From positions 248,001 to 312,000 of the forward strand of contig NZ_OPYL01000002.1 in NCBI RefSeq assembly GCF_900343125.1: a stretch of 64,000 bases of DNA, written 5' to 3'. Under the pieces are notes generated by a model, which was not told where the DNA came from, did no database searches, and worked only from the letters and a program-made list of their open reading frames with translations. The translations under genes were made by a program, and so were the position numbers. Positions 63,396-64,000 of the stretch are shown here, piece after piece. The DNA is from Dysgonomonas sp. Marseille-P4361 (GTDB lineage Bacteria; Bacteroidota; Bacteroidia; Bacteroidales; Dysgonomonadaceae). Every line of letters starts with the position of its first letter. Positions within the stretch are counted from its first letter, which is position 1.

Positions 63396-64000
63396 ATGGA
63401 AACGCTTTTATATATTACATGGGATGTTGATCCTCAGGCTTTTTATTTGCTAGGTCGTGAAATTCGATGGTATGGTATTTTATGGGCTTTAGGCGTCTTA
63501 GGAACAGCTTTTGTTGTTCAAAGGATGTATAAGTTTGAGAAGTTACCTGAAGAGTGGTTCGACTCATTGTTTATGAATGTCCTGGTTTGTTTGCTAATAG
63601 GGGCGAGATTAGGGCATTGTTTGTTTTATGAGCCGATGGAATATTTGGCAGACCCTGTAAGTCTTATCCAAGTATGGAAAGGAGGATTAGCAAGCCATGG
63701 AGGAGCAATTGGTATGGTGATAGGAGTATGCCTCTATTCTCTGAAAATAACAAAGACAAAATTGAACTGGAGAAATATTCTTATTGGGGCTTTGTCTGGT
63801 TTTATATTAGCCGGAGGCGTTAAGTATATCATTTCGCCGGATACGCTTGATGCCACATTAGGTATCGCATTTTTAGGCCTATTTGTTGGAGTAGCTATTG
63901 CAATGTTGCTTTCTATCTATCCAACAGCTATTCAGACATTAGATCGTCTTGTGGTAGGAGTTGCCCTTGGAGCTACTTCTATTCGTTTGGGGAATCTGAT
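63396..64000 (+). CDS. lgt: Prolipoprotein diacylglyceryl transferase (5' part, runs off the window)
   Basis: About 201 codons are present. EIRWYGILWALGVLGTAFVV, LVCLLIGARLGHCLFYEP and WKGGLASHGGAIGMVIGV are the Lgt signatures, including the invariant HGG and the GARLGH arginine. The start of the next signature (DRLVVGVALGATSIRLGNLI) reaches the window end. The helix between the HGG block and DRLVV (SPDTLDATLGIAFLGLFVGVAIAMLLSIYPTAIQTL) is unusual compared with my memory of Lgt. The enzyme transfers diacylglycerol to lipobox cysteines, needed by lipoproteins such as the S41 protein above. Confidence 0.9.
   Translation, partial: METLLYITWDVDPQAFYLLGREIRWYGILWALGVLGTAFVVQRMYKFEKLPEEWFDSLFMNVLVCLLIGARLGHCLFYEPMEYLADPVSLIQVWKGGLASHGGAIGMVIGVCLYSLKITKTKLNWRNILIGALSGFILAGGVKYIISPDTLDATLGIAFLGLFVGVAIAMLLSIYPTAIQTLDRLVVGVALGATSIRLGNL

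Noticed and set aside
1-64000. CRISPR arrays, tRNA or rRNA genes, prophage and insertion sequences
   Set aside because: Looked for repeat-spacer periodicity, cloverleaf-like stretches, integrase, transposase and terminal inverted repeats; none was seen. Only direct reading was possible, so a degenerate element could be missed.

Overview
The window is an AT-rich chromosomal segment from a Bacteroidota bacterium, most likely order Bacteroidales and probably Dysgonomonas or a close relative. The lineage call rests on families largely typical of that phylum (DUF1573, DUF3943, DUF4290, FISUMP, N-succinylornithine-type carbamoyltransferase, PorV/FadL-like porin), on many gene starts preceded by the Bacteroidota -7 promoter element TAnnTTTG instead of a Shine-Dalgarno signal, and on the proB-proA-argF' neighbourhood. 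The genus is inference. I see no rRNA, tRNA, CRISPR array, phage, or insertion sequence; most of the window is core metabolism with small accessory pieces.

Layout. 1-3585 (minus): start of mnmA, an outer-membrane protein, and a probable ribE / nitroreductase / DUF2238 / EamA run. 3869-9806: a PDZ-DUF4136 protein, a MalY/PatB C-S lyase, a SlyD-type isomerase with a cysteine-rich tail, a GNAT/DUF3943 pair and the fluoride channel crcB. 9897-17044: a giant alpha-2-macroglobulin coupled to a YkuD_2 L,D-transpeptidase-like protein, then a DUF1573 protein. 17118-24514: UvrD-type helicase, aldo/keto reductase, ECF sigma factor, aquaporin, quinol-monooxygenase-like protein and aspS. 24587-31853 (minus): GNAT plus RimK-like ATP-grasp, carB, and an EEP/metallophosphatase fusion. 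32207-35277: a secreted Trp/Tyr- and Ser/Arg-repeat protein and a FadL-like porin. 35348-40684 (minus): proB, proA, a small basic protein, two tandem acyltransferase-3 genes (one frameshifted) and argF'. 40789-43764 (minus): rimM, DUF4290 and a CtpA-like protease. 43978-49669: rfbA, rfbC, GH25 lysozyme, S41 lipoprotein, maeB. 49793-50967: a FISUMP pseudogene with two lesions. 51040-58225: DUF58, MoxR, DUF4350, DUF4129, a membrane protein and SpoIIM, with a divergent RDD gene. 58303-63013 (minus): glycogen debranching enzyme, GT4 and GH57. 63396-64000: 5' part of lgt.

How the genes fit together. carB and argF' sit in the same part of the window and join at carbamoyl phosphate use in arginine synthesis; proBA shares glutamate as precursor. 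The 58-63 kb operon is a storage-glucan set. The A2M/YkuD_2 pair links a protease trap to wall chemistry. The MoxR-DUF58 block is a known envelope-associated ATPase cluster of unclear substrate. No clearly undescribed multi-gene system stands out. The best leads are the ATP-grasp/GNAT pair, the EEP-phosphatase fusion, the A2M with a TonB-plug-like bait segment, the serine at the carbamoyltransferase specificity position, and the frameshifted acyltransferase inside an amino-acid operon.
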